A program made the translations under genes and the position numbers. The notes below the pieces were generated by a model. That model worked only from the letters and a program-made list of their open reading frames with translations. It was not told the origin of the DNA and searched no databases. From positions 1 through 40,401 of the forward strand of contig DAOUVJ010000009.1 in the NCBI GenBank assembly GCA_030667705.1: a stretch of 40,401 nucleotides of DNA, written 5' to 3'. Every line of letters begins with the position of its first letter. Position 1 is the first letter of the stretch. The DNA is from Promethearchaeota archaeon. Its GTDB lineage: Archaea; Asgardarchaeota; Lokiarchaeia; Sigyniarchaeales; SOKP01. Of the stretch, positions 17,008 through 24,636 are shown piece by piece.

Positions 17008-18012
17008 TTAAGAAGGAAAAAATTTAATGACATTATCTTCTTCAATACGACTCACTTGATTGCCTTTTTCTAGCATTTTAAGAGTCAAACATACCCATCC
17101 ACGAGCGATCTCGTGTAACATTCGCTTTTCATTTGGATAAATAATTTGAACAATATCAGATGGAGAAACCCCCATTTTTGAATGCTCCTGAACAATTTCT
17201 ATTACCTGCTTTGTTCTATTCTCCCGATGATTCAAGATCTCTTCAATTCTTTCTTTCGGATTTTCGATCAAATCACCATGAGCAGGCAATATCACCTTGA
17301 GGTTTGGTAATGAATGAATATACTCAATAGATCTTATGTATTCTTTGATATCGCAATTAGGCGGTCCAAGCCAAGTAGTAATAGATTTCAAGATGTTATC
17401 TCCAGATAATAAAATGCCTTTCTCTTCATTGTATAATGAAACATGATCAATGGCATGACCAGGTGTAGGGAATAATTTCCATTGTTCACCATTAATTTCA
17501 ATGATAGAATCTTCTTCAATAATTTCATCAGGATTGCTAACGTATGAAAGACCATATATTCGTTTGTAGAAAAAACGAGTGAAAAACATCTCAAGAAAAT
17601 CTCTAAATTTACTTTTAAAACCTTTTTTTAAGATTAAATAATCCGTATAGCCATCAGCGTTGAAAGAATTCATGAAACTTTTCTTATCTTTAATAATATC
17701 AGCCATCCTTTCAGTAAGAAGAACTCTCACACCTGTCTTTTTTCTGATTTTCATTAGACCAGAAAAATGATCTGGATGACAATGACTAGGAATGATTCGA
17801 GTAATTGAAAATCCTTTATCTTTTAGTAAATGATCATTTTCTATTTGCTCCAATTCTCTTAAAAAATGCTTGATTGCTTTTTTATTACCAAATCCGGCAT
17901 CATAAACCAACCCATCTTCGCCAGCAATAATGTATATGTTTTCAGTGGGTTTTAAATTTCCAAAAGAACCCTTTTCTTTTATGAGGAATATTCCTTGATG
18001 TACTTCTTTCAT
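17008..18012 (-). CDS. Metallo-beta-lactamase-fold hydrolase, LACTB2-like
   Basis: The start is ATG 18012; a TTG two codons upstream is also in frame. The metal-binding motif HCHPDH sits at H77-H82 in this numbering, with later ligands in PTPGHAIDH, SGDNIL and LPAHGD, so two zinc ions are expected. The C-terminal 80 residues (RIEEILNHRENRTKQVIEIV to LTLKMLEKGNQVSR) fit the winged-helix appendix of LACTB2-type proteins, some of which are endoribonucleases. A general thioester-hydrolase role (glyoxalase II-like) is the alternative. A 40-residue loop between the two parts of the fold (FKSKFRDFLEMFFTRFFYKR) is hydrophobic and basic and could touch a membrane. Confidence 0.82.
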   Translation of the reverse strand: MKEVHQGIFLIKEKGSFGNLKPTENIYIIAGEDGLVYDAGFGNKKAIKHFLRELEQIENDHLLKDKGFSITRIIPSHCHPDHFSGLMKIRKKTGVRVLLTERMADIIKDKKSFMNSFNADGYTDYLILKKGFKSKFRDFLEMFFTRFFYKRIYGLSYVSNPDEIIEEDSIIEINGEQWKLFPTPGHAIDHVSLYNEEKGILLSGDNILKSITTWLGPPNCDIKEYIRSIEYIHSLPNLKVILPAHGDLIENPKERIEEILNHRENRTKQVIEIVQEHSKMGVSPSDIVQIIYPNEKRMLHEIARGWVCLTLKMLEKGNQVSRIEEDNVIKFFPS

Positions 18013-18039
18013 GATCAATTAACTTAAGATCAATTAACT

Positions 18040-18141
18040 TTAATCTACTTTGGTAAATTGCCAATCATACCTAAATTTTATTAAAAATAGAAAAATGTCG
18101 TCTTTGGTGATCTTCTTTTTCCTAAGATATTCAAAATAATT
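18040..18141 (-). pseudogene. Remnant of a second histone gene (C-terminal part only)
   Basis: On the minus strand, the frame ending with TAA at 18040-18042 contains RKKKITKDDIFLFLIKF. This matches the end of the intact histone next door (KRKKITKNDILMAIKYFK) in both sequence and relative position. The match covers about 17 codons. No start codon or upstream histone sequence remains; upstream the frame runs into low-complexity Phe/Leu codons. The tail extends about 11 residues beyond the normal histone end. It is most simply a decayed tandem duplicate. The match is short, so I am only moderately sure. Confidence 0.5.
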
Positions 18142-18205
18142 TAAAACAGAAAAAATAGATAAAAATAAAAAAAAATATTTTATACTCTTCTTAAACCTTG
18201 ATGGT

Positions 18206-18418
18206 CTATTTGAAGTATTTTATAGCCATTAAGATGTCATTCTTGGTTATTTTCTTGCGCTTTGCGTGTTTCGTGAGCTTTAATGCGGATTTTGTGATTG
18301 TTTCAGCTGATTGACTCATCCAATCAACTAATTCATTAACTGCATCTCGAGCTACGATTACTGCACCATTATGTTTCATGAGCCTTCTAATAGGGCTCCA
18401 GGATATATATTCTGCCAT
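18206..18418 (-). CDS. Archaeal histone
   Basis: The 70-residue protein is a single histone fold without tails. It has the expected helix-loop-helix order: SPIRRLMKHNGAVIVARDAV, then the long middle helix with LTKHAKRKKITKNDI and the C-terminal helix LMAIKYFK. The RKKITKNDI loop carries the DNA-contacting basic residues. It should dimerise and wrap DNA as in HMf. It has its own promoter (TATA at 18483-18491) and a Shine-Dalgarno (GGAG at 18427-18430, minus strand) 8 nt before the ATG. It ends with TAG. The residue before the histone loop varies from euryarchaeal forms, but all core hydrophobic positions look normal. Confidence 0.93.
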   Translation of the reverse strand: MAEYISWSPIRRLMKHNGAVIVARDAVNELVDWMSQSAETITKSALKLTKHAKRKKITKNDILMAIKYFK

Positions 18419-18879
18419 AATTTTTTCTCCACAATTTTAATTTTTAATAATTTTGTTGTTATATAATCAATGATCAAACATGTATTTAAAGATTTTGGTA
18501 ATTTCAGAAAATTTGGGGGTAAATAAGTGAAAAGAATTTACGACAAAATTCCGATCCACATAAATGATCAATCTAGTGTAAGTTAGGGATTTTTAACTGA
18601 AATCTTAATTCTATCAAGATTTGAATCTGAATTAATAAAAAGTAGAAACAAATTATCCAAAAAACTGAATTATAAATAAATTTATGGAAATAGAGATTTT
18701 TTAATCAAAATCTGAAGTGTTGAAAAGAGAAATTTCGTACCGAGTAAACCAAAAAAATATTGGTTAATACTCCCATTTTAACGTTTAAATATTTAAATAC
18801 AATAAGATGGTATAAGATCTTTGATAATTTAAGGGAACTATAGAAAATAACTTATAGAGCAATAAATTTAAGCATTAAT
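18419..18879. other. 461-bp gene-free region upstream of the histone
   Basis: It holds the histone promoter at its left end. At 18784-18799 two overlapping TATA-like boxes form TTTAAATATTTAAATA, readable on both strands, with no ORF longer than about 22 codons downstream on either strand. A small hairpin (AACCAA 18747-18752 with TTGGTT 18760-18765) lies nearby. I find no tRNA-like T-loop or convincing C/D box. An untranslated RNA is possible but unsupported. Confidence 0.4.
18483..18491 (-). promoter_or_regulatory. TATA box of the histone gene
   Basis: On the minus strand CTTTAAATA stands about 65 nt before the histone ATG, preceded by the AT-rich and purine bases expected for a BRE. Transcription should start near 18460. 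Confidence 0.55.
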
Positions 18880-19875
18880 TTAGTTCCATACAACTTGTGA
18901 GTTGTTACATTTGAGACAAGTTATTGCATCTCCTTTTTTTGGTATGTAGGATAATGGAGAACCACAATATTTACATTCTAGATCATAAATTTGGTCGATT
19001 GATTCAATTGTCTCATTAATTATCAATGTTATTCCAAATCCATTTGATATTTTAAATAGTAGAGATATAAGGAGATGGGGATTTTTCCCGACTGCGATCC
19101 ATTCTATTTTGTTTTGGTTTACTTGTCCAATTATTAGTATATCTTCCCCTGAAACTAGATCAACACCAAAATACCAAGCGATTCGATTTTCTTCATTTCT
19201 CGTGATTAGTTGAAAGTTTTGATCTTGGATGGCTTGACATAAGCGTTTAAAATAAAAGTCAGGATCAAATTGACCATCTACCCCGACCCCAATACTCTTA
19301 ATTGCTCTTGTATTCTCGGTTGATTTGGAGAAGGGAGCTATATGAGAGCTTGGCACTATACTTCTTTCTATGGAAATAGGAGTAAACAAGATTAGTATTG
19401 GTTTTGAATCCAATGCTCTGACAAAATCTTTATTATTTATAAAAGTTACATAAGATCTGATTTCTCCCTCACCCTCAAGATCTAGTGGAGATAAAAATAC
19501 ATTGACTTGATAATGGGATTCTGGAGCGATTTCCTTAAATTGAATCCTTACCTGGTTTTCTTCATCTTCTCCTAAGTTAAGGGGATCTAATATCATGTTA
19601 GGAGGATCACTCCTAATAAGATCTAGAAACTCTGGAAATCTAATTTTAATTTTTACTTCTTTTATTGGTGCTTGACTTTGATTGGCGATTAATGAGGAAT
19701 AACGATACATGCTTCCAAATGGTTTTAATTCATGTATTATTTTAATTTTGTCTTCTTGATCTATTTGCTCAAGAGAGATAACTTCTTTATGCAATCCTTT
19801 TGGGGCAGGTTCATCCCGAAAAGATACAAGATCACTGATTTTATTATCATCAGTGTGCTTTTTCTTATCGTTCAT
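18880..19875 (-). CDS. Ig-like plus platform-like protein with C-terminal zinc ribbon
   Basis: I do not recognise a named family for these 331 residues. The layout is a charged N-terminal tail (1-40); a beta-rich domain (about 45-170) with the hydrophobic alternation of an Ig-like sandwich (YRYSSLIANQSQAPIKEVKI, VRIQFKEIAPESHYQVNVFL); an alpha/beta domain (about 190-290) containing FDPDFYFKRLCQAIQ and IEWIAVGKNPHLLISLLFKI; and a zinc ribbon CxxC...CxxC (ECKYCGS, TCLKCNN). A sandwich followed by a small alpha/beta platform is also the plan of adaptin and coatomer appendage domains, and an appendage-like adaptor is a reasonable but unproven idea. No membrane segments are seen. It is transcribed alone, divergent from the DUF4443-like gene. 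Confidence 0.6.
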   Translation of the reverse strand: MNDKKKHTDDNKISDLVSFRDEPAPKGLHKEVISLEQIDQEDKIKIIHELKPFGSMYRYSSLIANQSQAPIKEVKIKIRFPEFLDLIRSDPPNMILDPLNLGEDEENQVRIQFKEIAPESHYQVNVFLSPLDLEGEGEIRSYVTFINNKDFVRALDSKPILILFTPISIERSIVPSSHIAPFSKSTENTRAIKSIGVGVDGQFDPDFYFKRLCQAIQDQNFQLITRNEENRIAWYFGVDLVSGEDILIIGQVNQNKIEWIAVGKNPHLLISLLFKISNGFGITLIINETIESIDQIYDLECKYCGSPLSYIPKKGDAITCLKCNNSQVVWN

Positions 19876-20018
19876 ATCATTTCTCGCTATTCTCGCTATT
19901 TAAGCTAATAATCGATTTTTATCATTATAATACTATTGATATGAATGTTTTGACTTTTAATTTTTTATTTTTATATTTTATATCATATTTTTTTATAAAT
20001 GATCACTAATAATATGTG

Positions 20019-20723
20019 ATGGAAATGGAAATTTTGAAAGATTTGGATGCGATGTTTAAAAGTGATACAATAAAACCCACTTTCAATCATGCTCATATCT
20101 TACTTTCTTTATTTATATTTGAAAATCATCCAAAAGGAATTGGTCGATATCGGTTAAAAGAAGAATTACTCATAGGTAAGGGGACAGCAAGATCATTAAT
20201 CACGCGATTGAAGGATAAAGTTGATTTTGTTAAAGTCTCGGGAGGAAAAGATCAAAATGGTCAGCCTAAAAATCGCTTAGGGCATATCTTGACAGAAAAG
20301 GGAATGAAATTTCTTGAAAGGGTTAAGATGAAAATACCCTTATTAATAAGGGGTGATTTAGAAGTATTAAAAGAAATTATTATTGAAGCAGAGAGGAATT
20401 ACCCCTTTATATGTGTTGTTAAACAAGGAGAATCTAAAATCAAGTATGGCATGGAGCAACGCGATGCTGCAATTAAGGTTGATGGTTCAGGAGCTACTTG
20501 CCTTGTCTTTAATGGGGACCATTTTGTATTTCCTGCATCTACAAGTGTAAAAAATCAAAATCTGAAGGAGAAAACAAATAAAAATATTGAGGATTATTTT
20601 AAAAATCTAATCCCTTCAACGAACAGCACTTTAGAAAAAGGAGACGTGTTCATTATCGGTTTAGGAGATGAACCTAATAAAGCGAGATTAGCTTCTTTAA
20701 ATGCTGCTTTAACATTGATTTGA
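20019..20723 (+). CDS. Winged-helix protein with DUF4443-like domain
   Basis: ATG 20019 is preferred to a GTG one codon upstream. The first 100 residues form a helix-turn-helix or winged helix (GIGRYRLKEELLIGKGTARSLI, then wing and LTEKGMKFLERV). The remaining 130 residues resemble the archaeal DUF4443 domain, with QRDAAIKVDGSGATCLVFNG and HFVFP. Such proteins are thought to be regulators sensing an unknown ligand. The JAMM-protease gene follows 20 nt downstream in the same direction, so they form a likely operon. The DUF4443 assignment is from memory of the family pattern. Confidence 0.65.
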   Translation: MEMEILKDLDAMFKSDTIKPTFNHAHILLSLFIFENHPKGIGRYRLKEELLIGKGTARSLITRLKDKVDFVKVSGGKDQNGQPKNRLGHILTEKGMKFLERVKMKIPLLIRGDLEVLKEIIIEAERNYPFICVVKQGESKIKYGMEQRDAAIKVDGSGATCLVFNGDHFVFPASTSVKNQNLKEKTNKNIEDYFKNLIPSTNSTLEKGDVFIIGLGDEPNKARLASLNAALTLI

Positions 20724-20743
20724 TGATTTAAAGAGATAAAAGC

Positions 20744-21268
20744 ATGAAGGTACAGAACGACATAAAATTGGTATTAAATCCCGAGATCTTTTTAAACCTA
20801 ATAAAGTGCGTAGAGAATGCCTTTCCAAATGAGGCGTGTGGTTTAATTTTTGGAGATATTTTAGAAGTACCAAATGAACAACAAGAAGATGATTATTTTT
20901 ACCATTATATTAGCAGAAAATTTCATTGTATTCCTCCTGATAAGAGTTCTTCGGTGTCATTTTTGATCGAAAATGAGGAACTTTTGCATGATATAATCAA
21001 AAAAGAAACACATGAAAGCCATAACAATAAAAAGATGAGACTTATCAGCGTTTTTCATTCTCATCCAAAAGGTACATTTCCTAGTTTTACTGATATGGAC
21101 CAAATGAAATATCTGGATTATTTCAGTTCGATAAATCATGAATTTGGAAATAAAGCATTTAAAAATTTAATATGGGCTATCATGGATGCTATTAATCATG
21201 AGATTAATGGATTTATTTATTTTGAAAGGGAATTCCAGCAAGTGAAGATTTTAAGGAGAAAAAATTAA
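20744..21268 (+). CDS. JAB1/MPN/JAMM-family metalloprotease
   Basis: The 174-residue protein has the JAMM zinc-site elements: the glutamate in FPNEACGLIFG and HSHPKGTFPSFTD, with two His and an Asp as ligands. Proteins of this family remove ubiquitin-like modifiers or cleave C-terminal extensions from sulfur-carrier proteins. The spacing after the second His is six residues before the Ser, where eukaryotic Rpn11-type and most prokaryotic JAMM motifs have seven. A charged insert (HESHNNKK) separates two strands. It lies in an apparent operon with the DUF4443-like regulator and is convergent with the proteasome beta gene 8 nt away. No ubiquitin-like, E1 or RING gene is present in this window. 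Confidence 0.85.
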   Translation: MKVQNDIKLVLNPEIFLNLIKCVENAFPNEACGLIFGDILEVPNEQQEDDYFYHYISRKFHCIPPDKSSSVSFLIENEELLHDIIKKETHESHNNKKMRLISVFHSHPKGTFPSFTDMDQMKYLDYFSSINHEFGNKAFKNLIWAIMDAINHEINGFIYFEREFQQVKILRRKN

Positions 21269-21276
21269 GATAAATT

Positions 21277-21918
21277 TTATTGAACTTGCGTATATCCGTT
21301 TTTATCAATCGTACAGATTTGAATTTTGTGCCCGGAAGCAGCATCTCTTTCTTTTGAACTTGATATAGCTGTCTTAATTAAGTCAATTCCTTGGGCTTTT
21401 GTAAGATTAGGCTTCCAATCTGCTTCCAAAACTCCAAGAGAAAACGGAGAACCGCTTCCAAATGACATGAATTTGTCCTCCTCATAAAAAGTACCGAGTA
21501 AATCAATCCCATATAATTCACCTTTATTCTCCTTCAAAGAGAATCCCCCAACTATCATCATTGCAAGGTAAAATGACCGACCACTAAATAATATATTTCG
21601 GGTCACGTTGGCAATATATCTGGGTTCTGGTACTTTTTCGTCTTCTACTTCTTTTAACGTGGAATATGATTTTAATTGATTAACAATGTATTGGCAGTCT
21701 GCAACTCCACCAGAAATTGTAGCACACGTGAAATTATTTATTTGGAATAATTTTTGAGCATTTTTAGTAGCTACTGTATATCCTGCTGTGGCTTGGCTTT
21801 CTGTTCCAACAACAACGGCATCTTTAACTATAATTCCAACTGTGGTTGTTCCGGTTTTAATTACATTTTGTATGGTTTCTTCATCAATCTTTAGTTTCTT
21901 TGAAATTTTTTCCATCAT
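21277..21918 (-). CDS. psmB: Proteasome subunit beta
   Basis: The 213 residues begin with a 23-residue propeptide ending in KTG, after which T24 becomes the N-terminal nucleophile (TTTVGI). Numbering from T1, K33 is present (K56, TKNAQKLF), as are the GSGSP motif and ERDAASG near the C-terminus. The Asp expected at mature position 17 is Glu here (E40 in TESQATAG). The protein would form the inner rings of the 20S core. The gene stands alone, facing the JAMM-protease gene and divergent from S8e. A second ATG codon at the start is equally possible. Confidence 0.9.
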   Translation of the reverse strand: MMEKISKKLKIDEETIQNVIKTGTTTVGIIVKDAVVVGTESQATAGYTVATKNAQKLFQINNFTCATISGGVADCQYIVNQLKSYSTLKEVEDEKVPEPRYIANVTRNILFSGRSFYLAMMIVGGFSLKENKGELYGIDLLGTFYEEDKFMSFGSGSPFSLGVLEADWKPNLTKAQGIDLIKTAISSSKERDAASGHKIQICTIDKNGYTQVQ

Positions 21919-22108
21919 CCCAAACAGACCTTTATCATGTAAATAGATATCAATAATTAAGATAATAAATTAAGTTCTCTATATTTATTTTTCTTTTAAA
22001 AATTATAAATAAATAGCTATTTCATTAATTTTCATTAAACAGCAAAATTTTAAAGAAATCATAAATTATCATTTGTATATTATTAGAACACATTAGTGTC
22101 TTTTTATC

Positions 22109-22486
22109 ATGGCAAGAAGTCAAAAAAAATCACGTAGAAAATATACGGGAAAGAAATACAAGAATTCTAGTAAAAAAAGGAAGAGAGAACTCGAAAGACC
22201 TTCGATTGAGACTGAAATTGGAAAAGACAAGAAGAAAAAACAGAGAACTATGGGAGGAAATAATAAACTCAAGTTATTCTCAACTTCATTTATTAATGTC
22301 ACGGATTTAAAATCGAATAAAACCTCAAAAGTCAAGATCTTGAAATTTGATAGTAATGAATCTTCAAAAGATTTAAATCGGCGCCATATTATTACCAAGG
22401 GAGCAATAGTGGAAACTGAACTCGGCAAAGCTAAGGTAACCAGTCGTCCAGGGCAACACGGTGTGATGAATGGAGTATTAATTTAA
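22109..22486 (+). CDS. rps8e: 30S ribosomal protein S8e
   Basis: The 125 residues match S8e: a basic start, KKRKRELERPSIETEIG, RTMGGNNKLKL, NVTDLKSNKTSKVKIL, RRHIITKGAIVETELGKAKV and the terminal TSRPGQHGVMNGVLI. It binds rRNA in the small subunit. No Shine-Dalgarno is seen before the ATG, so the transcript may be leaderless or nearly so. It is flanked by divergent and convergent genes and is therefore monocistronic. Confidence 0.95.
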   Translation: MARSQKKSRRKYTGKKYKNSSKKRKRELERPSIETEIGKDKKKKQRTMGGNNKLKLFSTSFINVTDLKSNKTSKVKILKFDSNESSKDLNRRHIITKGAIVETELGKAKVTSRPGQHGVMNGVLI

Positions 22487-22546
22487 TAAATAATCTCATT
22501 CTTTCTCTATTTGTCCAAGTTCATGGTTAGAGTTTTATTAATTAAT

Positions 22547-23257
22547 CTAAATCTTTGATCTATAATAGATCAAGCCATCTAAAATGTTTTCGATTGGATA
22601 CTCTTTTAGTTTTTGGATCGAAAGCCACCACAGGTCATTTTCCCATTCAAATTTATCACACTCTATCATCTTTTTATGATCAAATCTTGTGGAATCATCC
22701 ATTACTACTGATAGTAAAAAAGTAACTGATATATCGTTCCAACCTGTCAAAATTGCTAATAGATTGTGATTTTTTCGATAATTCAGTAGAGCTTCTTCGT
22801 AAACTTCTCTCATTAATGAGATTTTGGGAGGTGTAGTTAAATCTTCTTTTTCTAGCATTCCTCCTGGAAATGTTAATGCCCCCGGATAATATTCTTGAGC
22901 CAAAGCTCTTTCTCCTACTAAAATATAATCTTTTCTTGGAGAAAAAATTAAACTTTGAATGCCTAACATCCCAATACCTTTATCAACGGGTATTTTATTT
23001 TGCACCATGTACATGACAGTTGAGAATTTTATCGTTCCCACATTCAATATCAATCTATCATTCTCAAACTTAAAATCATAGAGATATATTAAAGTTCCAT
23101 CATAATCCTTTGGATATTTCTTGATATGATTATCCCAATATTCTTTTCTCTTCTCATCCAAACCTGATTTTAGCTTATACTCTGGATAATTTGTGGAACC
23201 CCAAGATATTAAATCAAGATTAAGAAGACCTTCCCAGATAATTTTAATTTCTCTCAT
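22547..23257 (-). CDS. NUDIX-family hydrolase
   Basis: The start is taken as ATG 23257, with a TTG two codons earlier. The NUDIX helix is visible as FPGGMLEKED followed, after a few extra residues, by SLMREVYEEA, so the glutamates that bind metal are present. The N-terminal 90 residues form an added domain with WGSTNYPEYKLKSG. NUDIX enzymes cleave nucleoside diphosphates linked to other groups; the substrate here is unknown. The gene lies about 55 nt downstream of hypA and reads in the same direction. Confidence 0.78.
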   Translation of the reverse strand: MREIKIIWEGLLNLDLISWGSTNYPEYKLKSGLDEKRKEYWDNHIKKYPKDYDGTLIYLYDFKFENDRLILNVGTIKFSTVMYMVQNKIPVDKGIGMLGIQSLIFSPRKDYILVGERALAQEYYPGALTFPGGMLEKEDLTTPPKISLMREVYEEALLNYRKNHNLLAILTGWNDISVTFLLSVVMDDSTRFDHKKMIECDKFEWENDLWWLSIQKLKEYPIENILDGLIYYRSKI

Positions 23258-23316
23258 TATCAATTATGTTGATATTTTTATTTGAATCATGAGAATTAAC
23301 AATACAAATGAAATGT

Positions 23317-23688
23317 TCATTCTTGTATTTTTATATTTCGAACGTTAGCTTTCTTTCCATCAATTATCTCTGTATTTTTGCTTTCACAATGTTTGCATTG
23401 AAATAATTGGAGTCCAGTCAACTGTGATTCCTCACTAAGAGAAACAGCGGAGATTTTTCCACATTCTCTACATTTTATATGTCCGGGGATGACTTCAATG
23501 ATTAATTCTGCGCCCTCAGCTATTGACCCACTCGTTGCCATTTTAAAAGATTGTTTCAATAACTCAGGAACTATTAAGGTTAGTTCACCAATTTCGAGGT
23601 AAACTTCGGTAATTTTATTCGAATTATGTTTTAATGCTGTAGCTTCAGCTACTTTAAAGATTTGATAAGCAAATGAGAATTCGTGCAT
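23317..23688 (-). CDS. hypA: Hydrogenase nickel-insertion protein HypA
   Basis: The 123-residue protein starts MHEFSFAYQIF; His2 and the N-terminal amine bind nickel in this family. It also has the structural zinc site CRECGK ... CKHCES, two CxxC pairs. HypA delivers nickel to [NiFe]-hydrogenase together with HypB. Neither hydrogenase nor hypB is in this window, but the gene implies a [NiFe]-hydrogenase in the genome. It begins 9 nt after the SRP19 gene and is probably cotranscribed with it. Confidence 0.92.
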   Translation of the reverse strand: MHEFSFAYQIFKVAEATALKHNSNKITEVYLEIGELTLIVPELLKQSFKMATSGSIAEGAELIIEVIPGHIKCRECGKISAVSLSEESQLTGLQLFQCKHCESKNTEIIDGKKANVRNIKIQE

Positions 23689-23697
23689 AATTAATTA

Positions 23698-23994
23698 TCA
23701 TTTTTTTGATTGGGTTTTTTTTAGTTCTTTTGCGATTTCTATCAAAACATGTGATTTTTTTTTCCCTTTTGTATCTACTACAATTCTTCCAGGATCATCC
23801 CACCACGTTCTAGGATAATTGTAATTATTTTCTAATTGAACTTTATATCCTAATTTACGTGCGGAATTATGTAAATCTTTTACATTCACACGATCAATTG
23901 CATATTTTACCGGTACGCGCCTTCCTTGAGCTCGCGTTCTTTTGGCATCAAAATATTGTGGCCAAAAGATAATAAAAGGTTTTCGAGCACGCAT
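23698..23994 (-). CDS. srp19: Signal recognition particle subunit SRP19
   Basis: The 98 residues contain the family core IIFWPQYFDAKRTRAQGRRV and the later NYPRTWWDDPGRIVV. SRP19 binds the tips of helices 6 and 8 of 7S RNA and allows SRP54 to assemble, for co-translational targeting to the membrane. The length is normal for archaea. It is first in a minus-strand run srp19-hypA-NUDIX. The lysine-rich C-terminus is usual. Confidence 0.94.
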   Translation of the reverse strand: MRARKPFIIFWPQYFDAKRTRAQGRRVPVKYAIDRVNVKDLHNSARKLGYKVQLENNYNYPRTWWDDPGRIVVDTKGKKKSHVLIEIAKELKKTQSKK

Positions 23995-24129
23995 AAATTT
24001 GAACCTACATTACTTAAATATAATAAGAATAAAAACCCTTGAACTAATTTAAAAATTATTAGAATGATTAATAAGATAATTAAAAATAAATACAATTTAG
24101 AATTTCATAAAACACCACCGTTATAATGC

Positions 24130-24159
24130 AAGATAAATTAGTTTAAAATGAATTATCTT
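24130..24159 (+). promoter_or_regulatory. Putative tRNA-Pro promoter within an imperfect inverted repeat
   Basis: A TATA-like AGTTTAAAAT (24140-24149) lies about 40 nt before the mature tRNA end, as expected for an archaeal tRNA promoter. It is flanked by AAGATAAATT and AATTATCTT, an imperfect inverted repeat. Confidence 0.35.
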
Positions 24160-24181
24160 GACCCCTTTTTCTACATCTATT

Positions 24182-24285
24182 GGGAGGGTGGTCTAGCATG
24201 GTATGATACAATAGCTTAAGCATCTTGAGCTTTGTTAAATCGGCTGGGGGCCGAGTGGCCGGGGGTTCGAATCCCTCCCCTCCCA
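24182..24285 (+). tRNA. tRNA-Pro(GGG) with a 30-nt non-canonical intron
   Basis: The acceptor stem GGGAGGG (24182-24188) pairs perfectly with CCCTCCC (24278-24284), followed by discriminator A. The T-arm is GGGGG-TTCGAAT-CCCTC. Anticodon loop CTGGGGG (24244-24250) gives anticodon GGG at 24246-24248, and the variable loop is TGGCC. Removing 24210-24239 joins C27 to TCGG and restores a five-pair anticodon stem with CCGAG, giving a normal 74-nt tRNA. The D-stem is weak (G10-U25 wobble, U13-U22 mismatch), and no CCA is encoded. Identity Pro is supported by the anticodon and A73. Confidence 0.85.
24210..24239 (+). other. Non-canonical tRNA intron (between positions 27 and 28)
   Basis: The 30-nt insert is placed so that the exons restore the anticodon stem. 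It forms a bulge-helix-bulge: four central pairs between 24204-24207 and 24234-24237 (U-A, G-U, A-U, U-G), flanked by 3-nt bulges 24208-24210 and 24238-24240, each cut after its second base. The intron itself continues as an 8-bp hairpin, 24213-24220 with 24224-24231. The outer helix is missing, the relaxed form known for non-canonical archaeal introns. Confidence 0.75.
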
Positions 24286-24295
24286 TTTAATGATT

Positions 24296-24636
24296 ATTGT
24301 TAACTGCTTTCAAATTTCAATAAGATTGACAAATAATCAGAAAAAGTTATTTGTAAAATGAATTTTCAGTCACTAAATGAACTAGTTTAACATAATAGTA
24401 GTTTAATTTGGATTCATACAAGGTAAATCTTGCGGAAACACTAATAATCATGAAAAAATTTAATAATATTACTATATTCTTCAATGAATAAAAAATGAAT
24501 AATAATAATAAACATCATTATTACTAATTATCAAAATCTTTTGTTATATAATGTGGAAAAAATTATTGTAAATCACTTAAATTAATTATTCGATAACTTT
24601 TTTGAAAATAATAAAAACAAAAATGATTGGTTAAAT
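24296..24636. other. 341-bp intergenic region before the P-type ATPase
   Basis: It is very AT-rich. I see no ORF, RNA gene or strong hairpin. TAGTTTAA occurs twice about 15 nt apart near 24383 and 24399. The ATPase promoter presumably lies near its right end, but no single TATA box stands out. Confidence 0.4.

Noticed and set aside
18541-18730. C/D-box small RNA
   Set aside because: Several CTGA (D-box-like) words occur, but no good C box (RTGATGA) at the right spacing; such words are common by chance.
20744-21268. Complete ubiquitin-like modification operon
   Set aside because: Only the JAMM protease is found; no ubiquitin-like, E1 or RING gene lies in the window, and the UBC/RWD-like segment at 2751-4484 is distant and lacks an active-site Cys.
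24182-24285. tRNA-Leu(TAA) with a long variable arm
   Set aside because: CTTAAGC can be read as a Leu anticodon loop, but no proper anticodon stem forms, and about six bases would be left over between the supposed variable arm and the T-stem. The Pro reading fits every arm.
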